A stretch of 22,942 nucleotides of DNA from Betaproteobacteria bacterium UBA7395 (GTDB lineage Bacteria > Pseudomonadota > Gammaproteobacteria > Burkholderiales > Rhodocyclaceae). A program made the translations under genes and the position numbers. Each line of letters starts with the position of its first letter. The first letter of the stretch is position 1. The DNA is taken from the NCBI GenBank assembly GCA_002470165.1, contig DKNF01000019.1, forward strand, positions 1-22,942, in the 5' to 3' direction. The notes below the pieces were generated by a model that made no database searches, had not been told where the DNA came from, and saw only the letters and a list, made by a program, of their open reading frames with translations. This document shows positions 8,988 to 17,276 of the stretch, in pieces.

Positions 8988-9527
8988 ATGAACGTTTCAG
9001 GTGTCAGTGCGGGAGGTAGCGCCTATGCATCGGTCGCCAGTCGATCGGGGCAGGGCGGGGCTACGTCCGGTGCGGCCAAAACCCTGACGCCGGAGGAGCA
9101 GCAACAGGTCGCCGAGTTGAAGAAGATCGATCGTCAGGTTCGTCAGCACGAAATGGCGCATATGGCGGCTGGTGCCGGGATGGTCACTTCGGGGGCCAGC
9201 TACAGTTATCGCAAGGGGCCGGATGGGGTGAATTACGCCGTGGCCGGTGAAGTGCGGATCGATACTTCGCCGGGACGTACCCCCGAAGAAACGGTGTCGC
9301 GGGCACAGCGTATCCGCGGGGCGGCACTGGCACCGTCCGATCCTTCACCGCAGGACAGGGCAGTGGCCGCTGCCGCTACCCAGATGGAAGTTTCGGCTCG
9401 TATGGAAATGAGCCAGCAGCGGGCGGCCGCAATGCGTGGCAGCGAGGAAGAAGGGCGTGGCCGCCTGGCGGCCTACGATTCAACGCCCAGGTCGGCCGCA
9501 GGGACTACGGTCAATACCTGGGCGTGA
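8988..9527 (+). CDS. SprA-related putative metalloprotease
   Basis: A 179-residue protein. An N-terminal low-complexity stretch rich in Gly, Ser and Ala (1-30) precedes a compact conserved core. The zinc-site motif is HEMAHMAAG, with H54, E55 and H58 forming HExxH. It is followed by SGASYSYRKGPDGVNYAVAGEVRIDTSPGRTPEETV, diagnostic of the SprA-related/CJM1_0395 putative metalloprotease family. Activity is predicted from the HExxH only. No signal peptide or membrane helix is seen. ATG 8988 has AGGG 6-7 bases upstream; an in-frame TTG at 8967 lacks a site and was not used. The gene is convergent with suhB, 7 bases apart, with no terminator between them. Confidence 0.85.
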   Translation: MNVSGVSAGGSAYASVASRSGQGGATSGAAKTLTPEEQQQVAELKKIDRQVRQHEMAHMAAGAGMVTSGASYSYRKGPDGVNYAVAGEVRIDTSPGRTPEETVSRAQRIRGAALAPSDPSPQDRAVAAAATQMEVSARMEMSQQRAAAMRGSEEEGRGRLAAYDSTPRSAAGTTVNTWA

Positions 9528-9534
9528 AGCGGGT

Positions 9535-10347
9535 TCAGCCGCGGATCGATTCCGGCAGCTTGTCCTCGATCAGCTTGAGCAGCGGGGCGAAGACCTTGGG
9601 CGTGCCGGCGATCAGGTTGCCGGTTTCCAGGTAGTTGGCTTCGCCGCGCAGGTCGCTGACCAGGCCACCCGCTTCCGAGATCAGCAGGGCGCCGGCAGCC
9701 ATGTCCCACGGGGCCAGGCCGAATTCCCAGAAGCCGTCGTAACGGCCGCAGGCGACATAGGCCAGGTCGAGCGAGGCGGCGCCGGGACGGCGCTGGCCGG
9801 CGGTCTTTTCCGCCAGTTCCTTGAAGATGGCCAGGTAGAGGTCGATCTTGTCGAATTCGCGATAGGGAAAGCCGGTACCGATCAGGGCTTCGCTCAGGCG
9901 GGTGCGCCGGGAGACGCGGATGCGGCGCTCGTTGAGGAAGGCACCGGCACCCTTGGAGGCGGTGAACAGTTCATTGCGGTTGGGGTCGAAGACGACCGCG
10001 TGTTCGAGGACGTTGCCACGGGCCAGGGCGATCGACACGGCGTATTGCGGCATGCCGTGGATGAAGTTGGTGGTGCCGTCGAGCGGATCGATGATCCACT
10101 GGTACTCGGCGTCGCGGCCGCCCTTGGCCGGGGTGACGCCGGACTCCTCTGCTAGAATGCCGTAATTCGGATAAGCCTCGGTCAGCACTTCGATGATCGC
10201 CGCTTCGGCTGCCTTGTCGACCTCGGTGACGAAGTCGTTCGGCTGCTTCGACGAAACCTTGAGCATGTCGAGGTCGTTGGAAGCGCGGTTGATGATCTGG
10301 CCAGCGCGACGCGCGGCCTTGACGGCGATATTGATGACTGGATGCAT
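9535..10347 (-). CDS. suhB: Inositol-1-monophosphatase family protein SuhB
   Basis: A 270-residue, full-length member of the Mg-dependent inositol monophosphatase family; it hydrolyses inositol phosphates in the cytoplasm. In E. coli SuhB also acts as a Nus-type factor in rRNA transcription; whether that holds here cannot be seen. All metal-site motifs are intact: E67/E68 (LAEESG), D87-P-L-D90-G-T-T (DPLDGTTNF) and D215 in WDMAAG. The start is the ATG at 10347. It is divergent from trmJ across a 70-base spacer containing an inverted repeat. Confidence 0.96.
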   Translation of the reverse strand: MHPVINIAVKAARRAGQIINRASNDLDMLKVSSKQPNDFVTEVDKAAEAAIIEVLTEAYPNYGILAEESGVTPAKGGRDAEYQWIIDPLDGTTNFIHGMPQYAVSIALARGNVLEHAVVFDPNRNELFTASKGAGAFLNERRIRVSRRTRLSEALIGTGFPYREFDKIDLYLAIFKELAEKTAGQRRPGAASLDLAYVACGRYDGFWEFGLAPWDMAAGALLISEAGGLVSDLRGEANYLETGNLIAGTPKVFAPLLKLIEDKLPESIRG

Positions 10348-10417
10348 GGCTTATGAAAGAGCGATCGGTGGGCCGTGACCCGCCGATTCATATTTGGGAA
10401 AGCGCGAATTTTACACC

Positions 10418-11179
10418 ATGAAACCAGAAGTCCTGTTGTCCCGCATCAGGGTGGTCCTGTGCCGCCCCAGCCACCCGGGAAATATCGGCGCGGCGGCGCG
10501 GGCGATGAAGACCATGGGGCTGTCCGACATGCGTCTGGTCAGCCCGAAGCAGTTTCCCGATCCGGAAGCCGATACCCGGGCGACCGGCGCCGTTGACCTG
10601 CTGGCCAGCGCCAGGGTCAGCGATTCGCTGGCCGAGGCCCTGCACGGTTGTGTCTTCGCCGTTGCCCTGTCGGCGCGGCAGCGCGATCTGGGGCCGACCA
10701 TCGGCACGCCGCGCGACACCATGGCGCGCTTGCTCGAACGGGCGAGCCTGGGCGAGGTGGCGCTGGTGTTCGGTAACGAAACCATGGGCCTGTCCAACGA
10801 GGAAGTCCTGCAGTGCCAGGCGGCGGTGACCATTCCGACCAATCCGGATTTCAGTTCGCTCAATCTCGGGGCTGCCGTCCAGGTGCTCTGCTACGAATGC
10901 CGGATGGCGGCGTTTTCCGGTGCGGCACCGCTGCGTGAGCAACTGACCACCCCGTTCACCGCACCGCCGGCCACGCATGACGAGATCGAGGGGCTGTACG
11001 GCCATCTCGAGGCGGTGATGACCGAAACAGGCTTTTTCAACCCGGCGCAGCCTGGCCGTTTGCTACCCAAGTTGCGTCGGCTGTTTGGCCGGGCCGATCT
11101 GGAGCGGGACGAAGTCAATATCCTGCGCGGCATCCTGGCGGCGACGCAACAGCGCACCGGCCACGGCCGCAAGAACTAA
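10418..11179 (+). CDS. trmJ: tRNA (cytidine/uridine-2'-O-)-methyltransferase TrmJ
   Basis: A 253-residue SPOUT-fold methyltransferase that, in E. coli, methylates the ribose of nucleotide 32 in the tRNA anticodon loop. It follows the E. coli protein closely: RIRVVLCRPSHPGNIGAAARAMKTMGL at the N-terminus, then the knot motifs LVFGNETMGLSNEEV and IPTNPDFSSLNLGAAVQVLCYE. The C-terminal helical part is also present. E. coli has FGRER where this protein has FGNET, a difference I believe is common in betaproteobacteria. ATG 10418 was chosen by alignment; it has no evident Shine-Dalgarno, and an upstream in-frame TTG at 10394 would add eight residues. The gene ends 3 bases from the convergent yaiI stop. 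Confidence 0.93.
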   Translation: MKPEVLLSRIRVVLCRPSHPGNIGAAARAMKTMGLSDMRLVSPKQFPDPEADTRATGAVDLLASARVSDSLAEALHGCVFAVALSARQRDLGPTIGTPRDTMARLLERASLGEVALVFGNETMGLSNEEVLQCQAAVTIPTNPDFSSLNLGAAVQVLCYECRMAAFSGAAPLREQLTTPFTAPPATHDEIEGLYGHLEAVMTETGFFNPAQPGRLLPKLRRLFGRADLERDEVNILRGILAATQQRTGHGRKN

Positions 11180-11182
11180 CCA

Positions 11183-11632
11183 CTAACCCGGAATTTTCGC
11201 CAGGAAGCGGTCGAGTTGGTTGGCGAAAGCCTGCCGGTCGGCCTGGCTGAAAGCGGCCGGGCCGCCGGTCTCGATGCCGGCGGCGCGCAGGCCTTCCATG
11301 AAATCGCGCATGTTCAGGCGCTCGCGGATGGTTGCCGTGGTGTACAGCTCGCCACGCGGGTTGATCGCATGTGCACCGCGTTCGATGACCTGTGCGGCAA
11401 GCGGGATGTCGGCGGTGACGACGAGGTCACCGGTGCTCAGTTGGTCGACGATGTGCGCGTCGGCGACATCGAAGCCGCTGGCTACCTGGATGGCGCGGAT
11501 GAACTTCGACGGCGGCGTGCGCAGCATCTGGTTGGCCACCAGAGTGGTTTTGATCTGTTTGCGTTCGGCGGCGCGGTAGATGATTTCCTTGATGACGCCG
11601 GGGCAGGCGTCGGCATCGACCCAGATCTGCAT
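11183..11632 (-). CDS. YaiI/YqxD family protein (DUF188)
   Basis: A 149-residue cytoplasmic protein matching the YaiI/YqxD (DUF188) family from end to end: [24 protein letters not shown] at the start, then [24 protein letters not shown] and NPRGELYT. The family has a PIN-like fold and its acidic residues (D6, D8, and the Asp of TADIPLA) could bind metal, but its substrate is not known. It is the last gene of a tight minus-strand cluster: its ATG lies 1 base after the stop of the small membrane gene, so translation is probably coupled. Confidence 0.93.
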   Translation of the reverse strand: MQIWVDADACPGVIKEIIYRAAERKQIKTTLVANQMLRTPPSKFIRAIQVASGFDVADAHIVDQLSTGDLVVTADIPLAAQVIERGAHAINPRGELYTTATIRERLNMRDFMEGLRAAGIETGGPAAFSQADRQAFANQLDRFLAKIPG

Positions 11633-11633
11633 C

Positions 11634-11939
11634 TCAGTCGTGGAAGGCCAGCCAGGCGGCGAGTCCGAAGAACACGATCATCAGGTAGCCGGCGATGCCG
11701 CCGATCAGCATCTGCTTGTCGCCTTGACGGCCGAGCGGCAGCATCTCGGTGACCTGGACACGGCGACCGTAACGCGCTTCGCCGGCCTGGCCGATGCGGA
11801 TCGAGACCAGCGAGGCGGCGATGCCGAGGGTGATCAGCAGCGGCACCGGCGTGTACGCCCAGGCGATCCACAGCATCGGCAGGAAAATGGCCAGGGCGCT
11901 GACGCTGCGCATCAGCAGGATGGCGCGCTTGTCGTTCAT
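11634..11939 (-). CDS. Small three-helix membrane protein of unknown function
   Basis: A 101-residue protein starting [10 protein letters not shown]. Its ATG overlaps the psd stop codon in an ATGA arrangement (11936-11939). Hydrophobic helices lie at about 11-28, 31-47 and 77-98. The stretch between helices 2 and 3 is polar and charged ([29 protein letters not shown]). I do not recognise the family. The overlap with psd and the 1-base gap to the YaiI-type gene put it in the middle of a coupled operon, so a role at the membrane linked to phosphatidylethanolamine synthesis is possible but unproven. The same frame stays open upstream to 12125, but that part only reads antiframe within psd and is not protein-like. 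Confidence 0.8.
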   Translation of the reverse strand: MNDKRAILLMRSVSALAIFLPMLWIAWAYTPVPLLITLGIAASLVSIRIGQAGEARYGRRVQVTEMLPLGRQGDKQMLIGGIAGYLMIVFFGLAAWLAFHD

Positions 11940-12799
11940 GCGCCCTCCCGTGCGGTCTTCTGCCCCATCGCCTCGCCCATGCGGATGGCGCGGGCCGGTG
12001 CCCAGTCGGGATTGAAGCTCAGGGTGTTCTTCGGGAACAACATGACGACGGTCGAGCCGAGCAGGAAGCGGCCCATTTCCTCGCCCTTCTTCAGCCTGAC
12101 CACGGTCTCGCCGTCGTAGCGCCATTCGCGGACAACGCCCGGGCGCGGCGGATTGACGATGCCGTGCCAGACGGTGGCCATGCTGCCGACGATGGTGGCA
12201 CCGACCAGCACCAGCACGAAGGGACCGCTGGCGGTGTCGAAGACGCAGACGACGCGCTCGTTACGCGCGAACAGTCCGGGCACGCCGCGCGCCGTGGTCG
12301 GGTTGACCGAGAACAGCGCGCCGGGAACGTGGATCATCCGCGTCAACTGGCCGTCGCAGGGCATGTGGATGCGGTGGTAGTCGCGCGGGCTGAGGTAGAG
12401 GGTGGCGAAACTGCCGTTCTCGAACTGCGCGCCGAGTTCGCGGTCGCCGCCGACCAGCGCGGTGGTCGAGTAGCTGTGGCCCTTGGCCTGGAATACCTGG
12501 TCGCGCTCGATCGCGCCGAACTGGCTGATCGCCCCATCGACCGGGCAGAGGAAATCCGCTGCCGCCGGCAGGCGGGCGTCATCCTTGAGCGGCCGGGTGA
12601 AGAATTCGTTGAAGCTCTTGTAGCTGGCGATGTCAGGATTGGCTGCCTCGGCCATGTTTACCCCGTAACGGCCGACAAACCAGCGGATCACCGCGGTGGT
12701 CAGCGCGCCGGCTTCAGCGGAAGCCAGTCGCCCGGCGAGGCGGGTCAGCGCCTGTTTGGGCAGCAGGTATTGGGGCAGGACGGCAAGGCGATCGGACAC
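11936..12799 (-). CDS. psd: Phosphatidylserine decarboxylase proenzyme
   Basis: This enzyme decarboxylates phosphatidylserine to phosphatidylethanolamine at the inner membrane, the last step of PE synthesis. The 287-residue length fits the E. coli-type enzyme. The N-terminus (LPQYLLPKQALTRLAGRLA) resembles the E. coli protein. The self-cleavage motif LGST is at 247-250; cleavage before S249 would give the pyruvoyl-bearing alpha chain. The catalytic-triad His lies in SPRDYHRIHMP. The start is GTG at 12799, chosen by alignment, with only a weak upstream GGA. The gene follows rlmF by 29 bases and overlaps the next gene by 4 bases (ATGA). Confidence 0.97.
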   Translation of the reverse strand: MSDRLAVLPQYLLPKQALTRLAGRLASAEAGALTTAVIRWFVGRYGVNMAEAANPDIASYKSFNEFFTRPLKDDARLPAAADFLCPVDGAISQFGAIERDQVFQAKGHSYSTTALVGGDRELGAQFENGSFATLYLSPRDYHRIHMPCDGQLTRMIHVPGALFSVNPTTARGVPGLFARNERVVCVFDTASGPFVLVLVGATIVGSMATVWHGIVNPPRPGVVREWRYDGETVVRLKKGEEMGRFLLGSTVVMLFPKNTLSFNPDWAPARAIRMGEAMGQKTAREGA

Positions 12800-12828
12800 A
12801 GGCAGGATTCCAGTACGAAAACCAGGGA

Positions 12829-13827
12829 TTATAAGGGCTCGCTTGCCGCCGGTATGTCATCGCCTGTGACAGGGGTGCCAAATGCCGGGGTTGAGGACCA
12901 GCGCTCGCGCCGCCACTTCTCCCGGTCACCGTTGGCACAGAAGGTCCAGGCAATCAGCCGGCTCTGCTTCTGGCCCTGCGCCATCGGGATGATGCGCGAT
13001 TCGACGACCTTGGCCTTTTTCAGCGCGGCTTCGATGTGCGGCAGGTTGTCGGCTTGCGACAGCAGACTGGTAAACCACAGCACGCGCTTGGGGATGTTGC
13101 AGCTCTGCTCGATCATCGATTTGACGAAGGCCCGTTCGCCGCCATTGCACCAGAGTTCGGTACCGCCGCCGCCGAAGTTGAGGCGCGGCTGGGCGCTGCC
13201 TTTTTTGGCGCCGGGTTTGCCGAGGTTGTTCCACTTGCGCTGGCTGACCGCCAGCACTTCGTCGGGCGAGTTGTGGAAGGGCGGGTTGCAGATCGACAGG
13301 TCGAAACTTTCGCCGCTGCGCAGCAAGCCGGTGAAGATGTTGTCCCAGACCGGCTGGTGGCGAAGTTCGATGCTGCCGGCCAGTTCCGGGTTCTTGGCGA
13401 GGATTTTCTGCGCGTTGGCCAGCGCCGCTTCGTCGATATCGACGCCGAGGAAAGACCAACCGTATTCGGCGTGGCCGATCAGCGGGTAGACCAGATTGGC
13501 GCCGGTGCCGATGTCGAGTACGCGCACGCCGGCACCGCCGGGAATGTTCTTCTTGTTGCAACTGGCGAGCAGGTCGGCGACGCTGTGCAGGTAGTCGGCG
13601 CGGCCGGGGATCGGTGGGCACAGGTAGCCTTCCGGAATCTCCCAGCCCTTGACCTGATAGTGGTGCATGAGCAGCGCGCGGTTGAGCGCCTTGACCGCCG
13701 CCGGGTTGGCGAAATCGATGCTGGCGGTGCCGGCCGGCGTGGTCTTGATGTGCTTCGCCAGTGCCGCCGAAGTGGCGGTCAGGGCGGCGAGGTCGTAGCC
13801 GTTGGCGTTCTTGTTGCGCGGGTGCAT
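12829..13827 (-). CDS. rlmF: 23S rRNA (adenine(1618)-N(6))-methyltransferase RlmF
   Basis: A 332-residue Rossmann-fold methyltransferase; in E. coli this enzyme (YbiN) makes m6A1618 in 23S rRNA. The AdoMet-binding motif is VLDIGTGANLVYPL (103-116), and the adenine-N6 catalytic motif is NPPF (181-184). The opening MHPRNKNANGYDLAAL fits the family. ATG 13827 is preceded by a purine-rich GAAAGA site; longer frames reaching 13887 were rejected because the extra residues are not conserved-looking. The gene leads the minus-strand cluster rlmF-psd-membrane protein-yaiI and is divergent from the AAA+ gene. Confidence 0.94.
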   Translation of the reverse strand: MHPRNKNANGYDLAALTATSAALAKHIKTTPAGTASIDFANPAAVKALNRALLMHHYQVKGWEIPEGYLCPPIPGRADYLHSVADLLASCNKKNIPGGAGVRVLDIGTGANLVYPLIGHAEYGWSFLGVDIDEAALANAQKILAKNPELAGSIELRHQPVWDNIFTGLLRSGESFDLSICNPPFHNSPDEVLAVSQRKWNNLGKPGAKKGSAQPRLNFGGGGTELWCNGGERAFVKSMIEQSCNIPKRVLWFTSLLSQADNLPHIEAALKKAKVVESRIIPMAQGQKQSRLIAWTFCANGDREKWRRERWSSTPAFGTPVTGDDIPAASEPL

Positions 13828-13992
13828 GGCGGTCTTTCTTCTACGGGGTGCGGATTGTCCCACGAAAGCCTGTTGCAAGCACGACAATGGCCGCTTGGGC
13901 CAATTGGTTGATTTTTAATGCTTTGGCTGCGTCGATCGCAAGGCACGAAACTGGCTAGTTGTTGCTCGGTTCAATTGCCAGGGAGGCAGCCG

Positions 13993-15693
13993 ATGAAGTT
14001 GCAGATCGACCGAGCGCACATCGAAACGATGTTGCAGCGTTTTCCGCGTCTTGAATTTGTCCGCGAGCAGTTGCGTTTCGGCAATCGCGTCGAACTCGGC
14101 TTCCAGCAACTCGAAGCGACCGAGCTCGATTTGCTGCAATCCCTGTACGCGACCGGCGATGCCGAACTGCGGGCGCGGGCAGCGCAGATCGCCACCTTGC
14201 GCCGGGCCTTTGCCGAGGACGGCCGACGCTTCGCGGCGGAAGAACTGGAAATGGCGGTGCCGGCGATAGCCCGTTATCTCGCCGAAGACGCCACGCGCGG
14301 CTGGGTGTTTTCGGCGGCGATCACCGGCAAACCGCTTGCCTGGGTGGTGACGCGGCTCGATTACACGCCGCCGTCGGAAGAAGAGAGCGGCAAGATCTTC
14401 GTCGAACTGAAGGCCAATTCGCGCGCCCGCATGGCCACGGCGACGCTGCGCATCACCGGGCCGGACATTGCCGGTCGGACGATTCCCGAAATCCTGGCCG
14501 GCAAGGGCTATGTCAAGGAAACGCCGGACCTGCTGGCGAGCTACGACGAAGCGGCCACCCTGTATTTCGACTGGCGGGCGCAGTACGGCGCGCAGTTTTC
14601 CGGCACCGGCACCGGCTGGTTCGCCGAGAACCCGACGGCGACGCATCGCGATACCGACTATTCGCGCAAAGACCAGATCATCCTGTCGTCGACCGGCTCG
14701 CCGGCGCGCCTGGTCAACGACGAGAGCATCCTCGGCGAGCGCGTGCTGGCGCTCGATGCCAGCGGCGACATCCTGGCCAAGTTCGTGCGCCGCGTGCAGC
14801 GCAACTCGCGGCTGTCGGGCAAGGAGGAAAGCGAAGTCGAGGAAACCCGCGACGGCATCGCCAAGGGCTTGTTCACCGAACTGCCGGTGCATTTTTACAT
14901 CCTGATGTTCCACCTCGACCTGCACCACTACGTCTGGGTCCATGTGGACGACATGGCGCCCTACGCCTATCAGCCGGAACTCAAGGACAAGCTGGTGCTG
15001 CCGCCGGAACAAACCGACCTGATCGACATCCTGACCGCCGAGATGGACGTATTGATGGACGACATCGTTGCCGGCAAGTCGGGCGGCACGACGGTGCTCT
15101 GCGCCGGGCCGCCGGGCGTCGGCAAGACGCTGACCGCCGAGGTGTATTCGGAGATCATCCGCCGCCCGCTCTATCGCGTGCATTCCGGCCAACTCGGCCT
15201 GAACGTCGCCGAGATGGAAAAGACGCTGAAGGAAGTCCTGACCCGCGCCCAGCGCTGGGGTGCGGTCATGCTGATCGACGAGGCCGATGTCTACATCAAG
15301 CGGCGCGACGACAACATCACGATGAACGCCGTGGTCGGCGTCTTCTTGCGCGTGCTGGAGTATTTCAACGGCCTGCTGTTCCTGACGACCAACCGGGTGG
15401 ACGATATCGACGAGGCCATCGTCTCACGCTGCATCGCGCTGATCCGCTTCCATTCGCCCGGCCGCGACGACCGCCGGAAAATCTGGGGCGTCATGGCGGC
15501 GCAGTTCGGGCTGGCCGTCGATGCGGCGCTGCTCGACCGTCTGCCGGACATCTTTCCGCAGGCTTCCGGGCGCGACATCAAGGGGCTGGCCAAACTGGTC
15601 GCCAAGTACTGCAGCCAGAAGCGGGTGGCGGCTGGCGAGGAAGTATTTCGCCGTTGCTCGATGTTCCGTGCGCTTGAGCAGGCGCAAGGCTAG
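13993..15693 (+). CDS. AAA+ family ATPase of unknown function
   Basis: A 566-residue protein with one C-terminal AAA+ module. Walker A is GPPGVGKT (372-379), Walker B is VMLIDEAD (D429, E430), sensor 1 is the Asn of TTNR (N467), a likely arginine finger is R479 in VSRCIALIRF, and sensor 2 is the GR at 526-527. The N-terminal 350 residues are unrecognised: a helical part (1 to about 90) and a mixed part containing HFYILMFHLDLHHYVWVHVDDM just before the ATPase. The SRC...RFHSP segment resembles BCS1/FtsH-like AAA modules, but no membrane helix, zinc protease motif or partner gene is present. GGGAGG lies 7 bases before ATG 13993, which decides the start over an open frame from 13918. A chaperone or remodelling role is a guess. 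Confidence 0.85.
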   Translation: MKLQIDRAHIETMLQRFPRLEFVREQLRFGNRVELGFQQLEATELDLLQSLYATGDAELRARAAQIATLRRAFAEDGRRFAAEELEMAVPAIARYLAEDATRGWVFSAAITGKPLAWVVTRLDYTPPSEEESGKIFVELKANSRARMATATLRITGPDIAGRTIPEILAGKGYVKETPDLLASYDEAATLYFDWRAQYGAQFSGTGTGWFAENPTATHRDTDYSRKDQIILSSTGSPARLVNDESILGERVLALDASGDILAKFVRRVQRNSRLSGKEESEVEETRDGIAKGLFTELPVHFYILMFHLDLHHYVWVHVDDMAPYAYQPELKDKLVLPPEQTDLIDILTAEMDVLMDDIVAGKSGGTTVLCAGPPGVGKTLTAEVYSEIIRRPLYRVHSGQLGLNVAEMEKTLKEVLTRAQRWGAVMLIDEADVYIKRRDDNITMNAVVGVFLRVLEYFNGLLFLTTNRVDDIDEAIVSRCIALIRFHSPGRDDRRKIWGVMAAQFGLAVDAALLDRLPDIFPQASGRDIKGLAKLVAKYCSQKRVAAGEEVFRRCSMFRALEQAQG

Positions 15694-15744
15694 GGGGCTG
15701 CTACTGACGGCAAGCGTGGTCAGGTGCTGCCGGGCGGCGTCGCC

Positions 15745-16008
15745 TTATCTGAGGAAAGCCACGGCATAAGCGACAACCGCAGCCGTGGGCAGGAAGATGC
15801 CACCAAGAAGAAGCCAAGTGCGGCGCAGGGCTTGCTCGATCTTGTTGACCTGCGCTTCGATGCAATCCTGAATCTGACGCATCTGCTGACTCAGCTTGTC
15901 GTTGCCGCCGTGACCGTTCAGGGGGAGCGGGCATGTCGTGGCGTGAATTTGGCCCGGTTCGGGTTGATGCGGGCAACCATAACAACGGGTGATCGAGCGA
16001 GCGGTCAT
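15745..16008 (-). CDS. Small tail-anchored-type membrane protein with N-terminal Cys/His cluster (unknown)
   Basis: An 87-residue protein I cannot assign to a family. The N-terminal part holds C9, C12, H14, H22 and C26 (RCYGCPHQPEPGQIHATTCPL), spaced as in small metal-binding knuckles. Residues about 37-63 are helical and polar (KLSQQMRQIQDCIEAQVNKIEQALRR) and could be a coiled coil. Residues about 65-86 form one hydrophobic helix ending AVAFLR, so the protein is probably membrane-anchored by its C-terminus. Support for a real gene: ATG 16008 has AAGGA 8 bases upstream, and a consensus-like promoter lies at 16042-16069. A GTG at 16029 would extend it by seven residues, but lies almost on the predicted transcript start. 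The gene is 110 bases downstream of nnrS on the same strand and convergent with the AAA+ gene. Confidence 0.65.
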   Translation of the reverse strand: MTARSITRCYGCPHQPEPGQIHATTCPLPLNGHGGNDKLSQQMRQIQDCIEAQVNKIEQALRRTWLLLGGIFLPTAAVVAYAVAFLR

Positions 16009-16020
16009 GATCGAATCCTT

Positions 16021-16074
16021 GATTGTCACAATGTCAATCGCATTATAAATAAATGTGATGACATGACAATGACA
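16021..16074 (-). promoter_or_regulatory. Promoter of the 87-residue membrane protein, with TGTCA/TGACA repeats
   Basis: On the minus strand, -35 TTGTCA (16069-16064) and -10 TATAAT (16047-16042) are 16 bases apart. Five TGACA/TGTCA pentamers lie around it: 16024-16028, 16032-16036, 16059-16063, 16064-16068 and 16070-16074. The pair downstream of the -10 forms the imperfect palindrome GATTGTCACAATGTCAATC at 16021-16039. This looks like an operator covering the transcription start, but the regulator is unknown. Confidence 0.6.
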
Positions 16075-16118
16075 AAATGATTCGTTTTGCCCGGTCCTCG
16101 GGAATTACGCGTGAAGGT

Positions 16119-17276
16119 TCAATGTTCGCGCCCGTCGATACGCGGTTTCAGCAGCATCGGAATACAGCGCCAGCCGAGCAGGCCGAAGGCCAGCAGCCAG
16201 CAGCTTGCAGCGGCATGGATGCTGGCCAGGTAAAGGTCGGGTACGAATTGCGGGAGGCCGATGCGGATCGCCAGCGCCGCCAGCATGAGGTAGAGGATGC
16301 CGCGGTCGAGCGGCGAGAAGATCACTTTCCTGCCGGTGTGGCCTTTGGCGATGCGGATGATCATCGCCGGGATGACGCAGCCCATGGCGCCGAAGGTGAA
16401 CAGGTGGGTCGTCACCGAGCCGACCCATCCAGGTTCGATAAATTGCGCCAGTGCAGACATCAGCAACTGGCCGGCGATGGCCAGATAGCCGACGTACATG
16501 ATGCCGATGTCGATGCGGCGCAAGGCCAGCAGCGGTTTCCAGAAGACGAAACGGACCAGCAGCAGTAACGCCAGTGCCAGCGACAGGGCGGCACCAAGAC
16601 TTGCGGGCATCAGGAAACTGCCGACCAGGACCAGGCCGAGCAGTTTGATCGGCATGTCCAGGCGCGGCTGGCGCAGGATCTGCACCTGGAAGGCGGCTTT
16701 CATGAACTGGCTCAGCGTGCGTTCGAGCATGACCAGGAAAGCCAGCCGGAAAAGCGCCAGCGTCATCTCGCTGCCGGCGCCGAAGTCGCCGTGCAGCATC
16801 AGTTGCTTGGCGACGATGAAGACCGGCAGCAGGACGACGAAGAAGGCATTGTCGCGGTAGCTGTCCTGCTCCCGGTAACGGATCAGCGTCCACACCAGCA
16901 TGGCGACGATGCTGCCGAGAAAGAGATTGCTCGACAGCAGGAACAGCGGCACCGGCCAGTCGCCGCCGATGGCCATGCCCAGGCGTTCGAGCAGCCAGGC
17001 AAGGGTGAGCAAGGCGAGAGCGGCGCCATGGTGGCCGCGGATATTGACCCAATTCTTGGTCGAGGTCAGCAGGAAGCCGCCGAGCACCGCCCAGCCGAAG
17101 CCGAAGAACATCTCGTGGGCGTGCCAGCGCAAGGCATCGACCGGACTGGCGTCGAGGTTCCCGGTGCCGGAGTAAACCATGGCCCAGGCGAGCGGCAGCA
17201 GTGCCCCGGCGATGCAGGCAAGCAGGAAAAATGGGCGGAAACCGACCAGCCAGAGCGGGTGATGCAGGAGGTTCAT
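16119..17276 (-). CDS. nnrS: NnrS family membrane protein
   Basis: A 385-residue inner-membrane protein with about twelve hydrophobic helices. NnrS proteins are haem- and copper-containing membrane proteins under nitric-oxide-responsive control in denitrifiers, and they help cells cope with NO; the reaction is not settled. Diagnostic segments are PLWLVGFRPFFLLA at the N-terminus, WHAHEMFFGFGWAVLGGFLLTSTKNWVNIRG, HLFTFGAMGCVIPAMIIRIAKGHTGR, and conserved His residues at predicted membrane faces. Length is normal. ATG 17276 has no strong Shine-Dalgarno. The upstream 172-base spacer is shared with the divergent nitronate monooxygenase-like gene. I could not find a complete FNR/NnrR box there. 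Confidence 0.93.
   Translation of the reverse strand: MNLLHHPLWLVGFRPFFLLACIAGALLPLAWAMVYSGTGNLDASPVDALRWHAHEMFFGFGWAVLGGFLLTSTKNWVNIRGHHGAALALLTLAWLLERLGMAIGGDWPVPLFLLSSNLFLGSIVAMLVWTLIRYREQDSYRDNAFFVVLLPVFIVAKQLMLHGDFGAGSEMTLALFRLAFLVMLERTLSQFMKAAFQVQILRQPRLDMPIKLLGLVLVGSFLMPASLGAALSLALALLLLVRFVFWKPLLALRRIDIGIMYVGYLAIAGQLLMSALAQFIEPGWVGSVTTHLFTFGAMGCVIPAMIIRIAKGHTGRKVIFSPLDRGILYLMLAALAIRIGLPQFVPDLYLASIHAAASCWLLAFGLLGWRCIPMLLKPRIDGREH

Noticed and set aside
12164..13489. 441-codon plus-strand open frame across psd and rlmF
   Set aside because: It spans two well-identified minus-strand genes and their junction, and its translation is low-complexity Arg/Ala/Gly sequence without domains.
13915..15192. 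425-codon minus-strand open frame opposite the AAA+ gene
   Set aside because: It is antisense to intact Walker A and upstream sequence of a gene with a strong ribosome site; the product is rich in Arg, Ala and Gly with no motif.
15724..16080. 118-codon plus-strand open frame opposite the 87-residue membrane protein
   Set aside because: It lacks a ribosome site and any hydrophobic or domain pattern, whereas the minus strand has promoter, ribosome site and a membrane helix.
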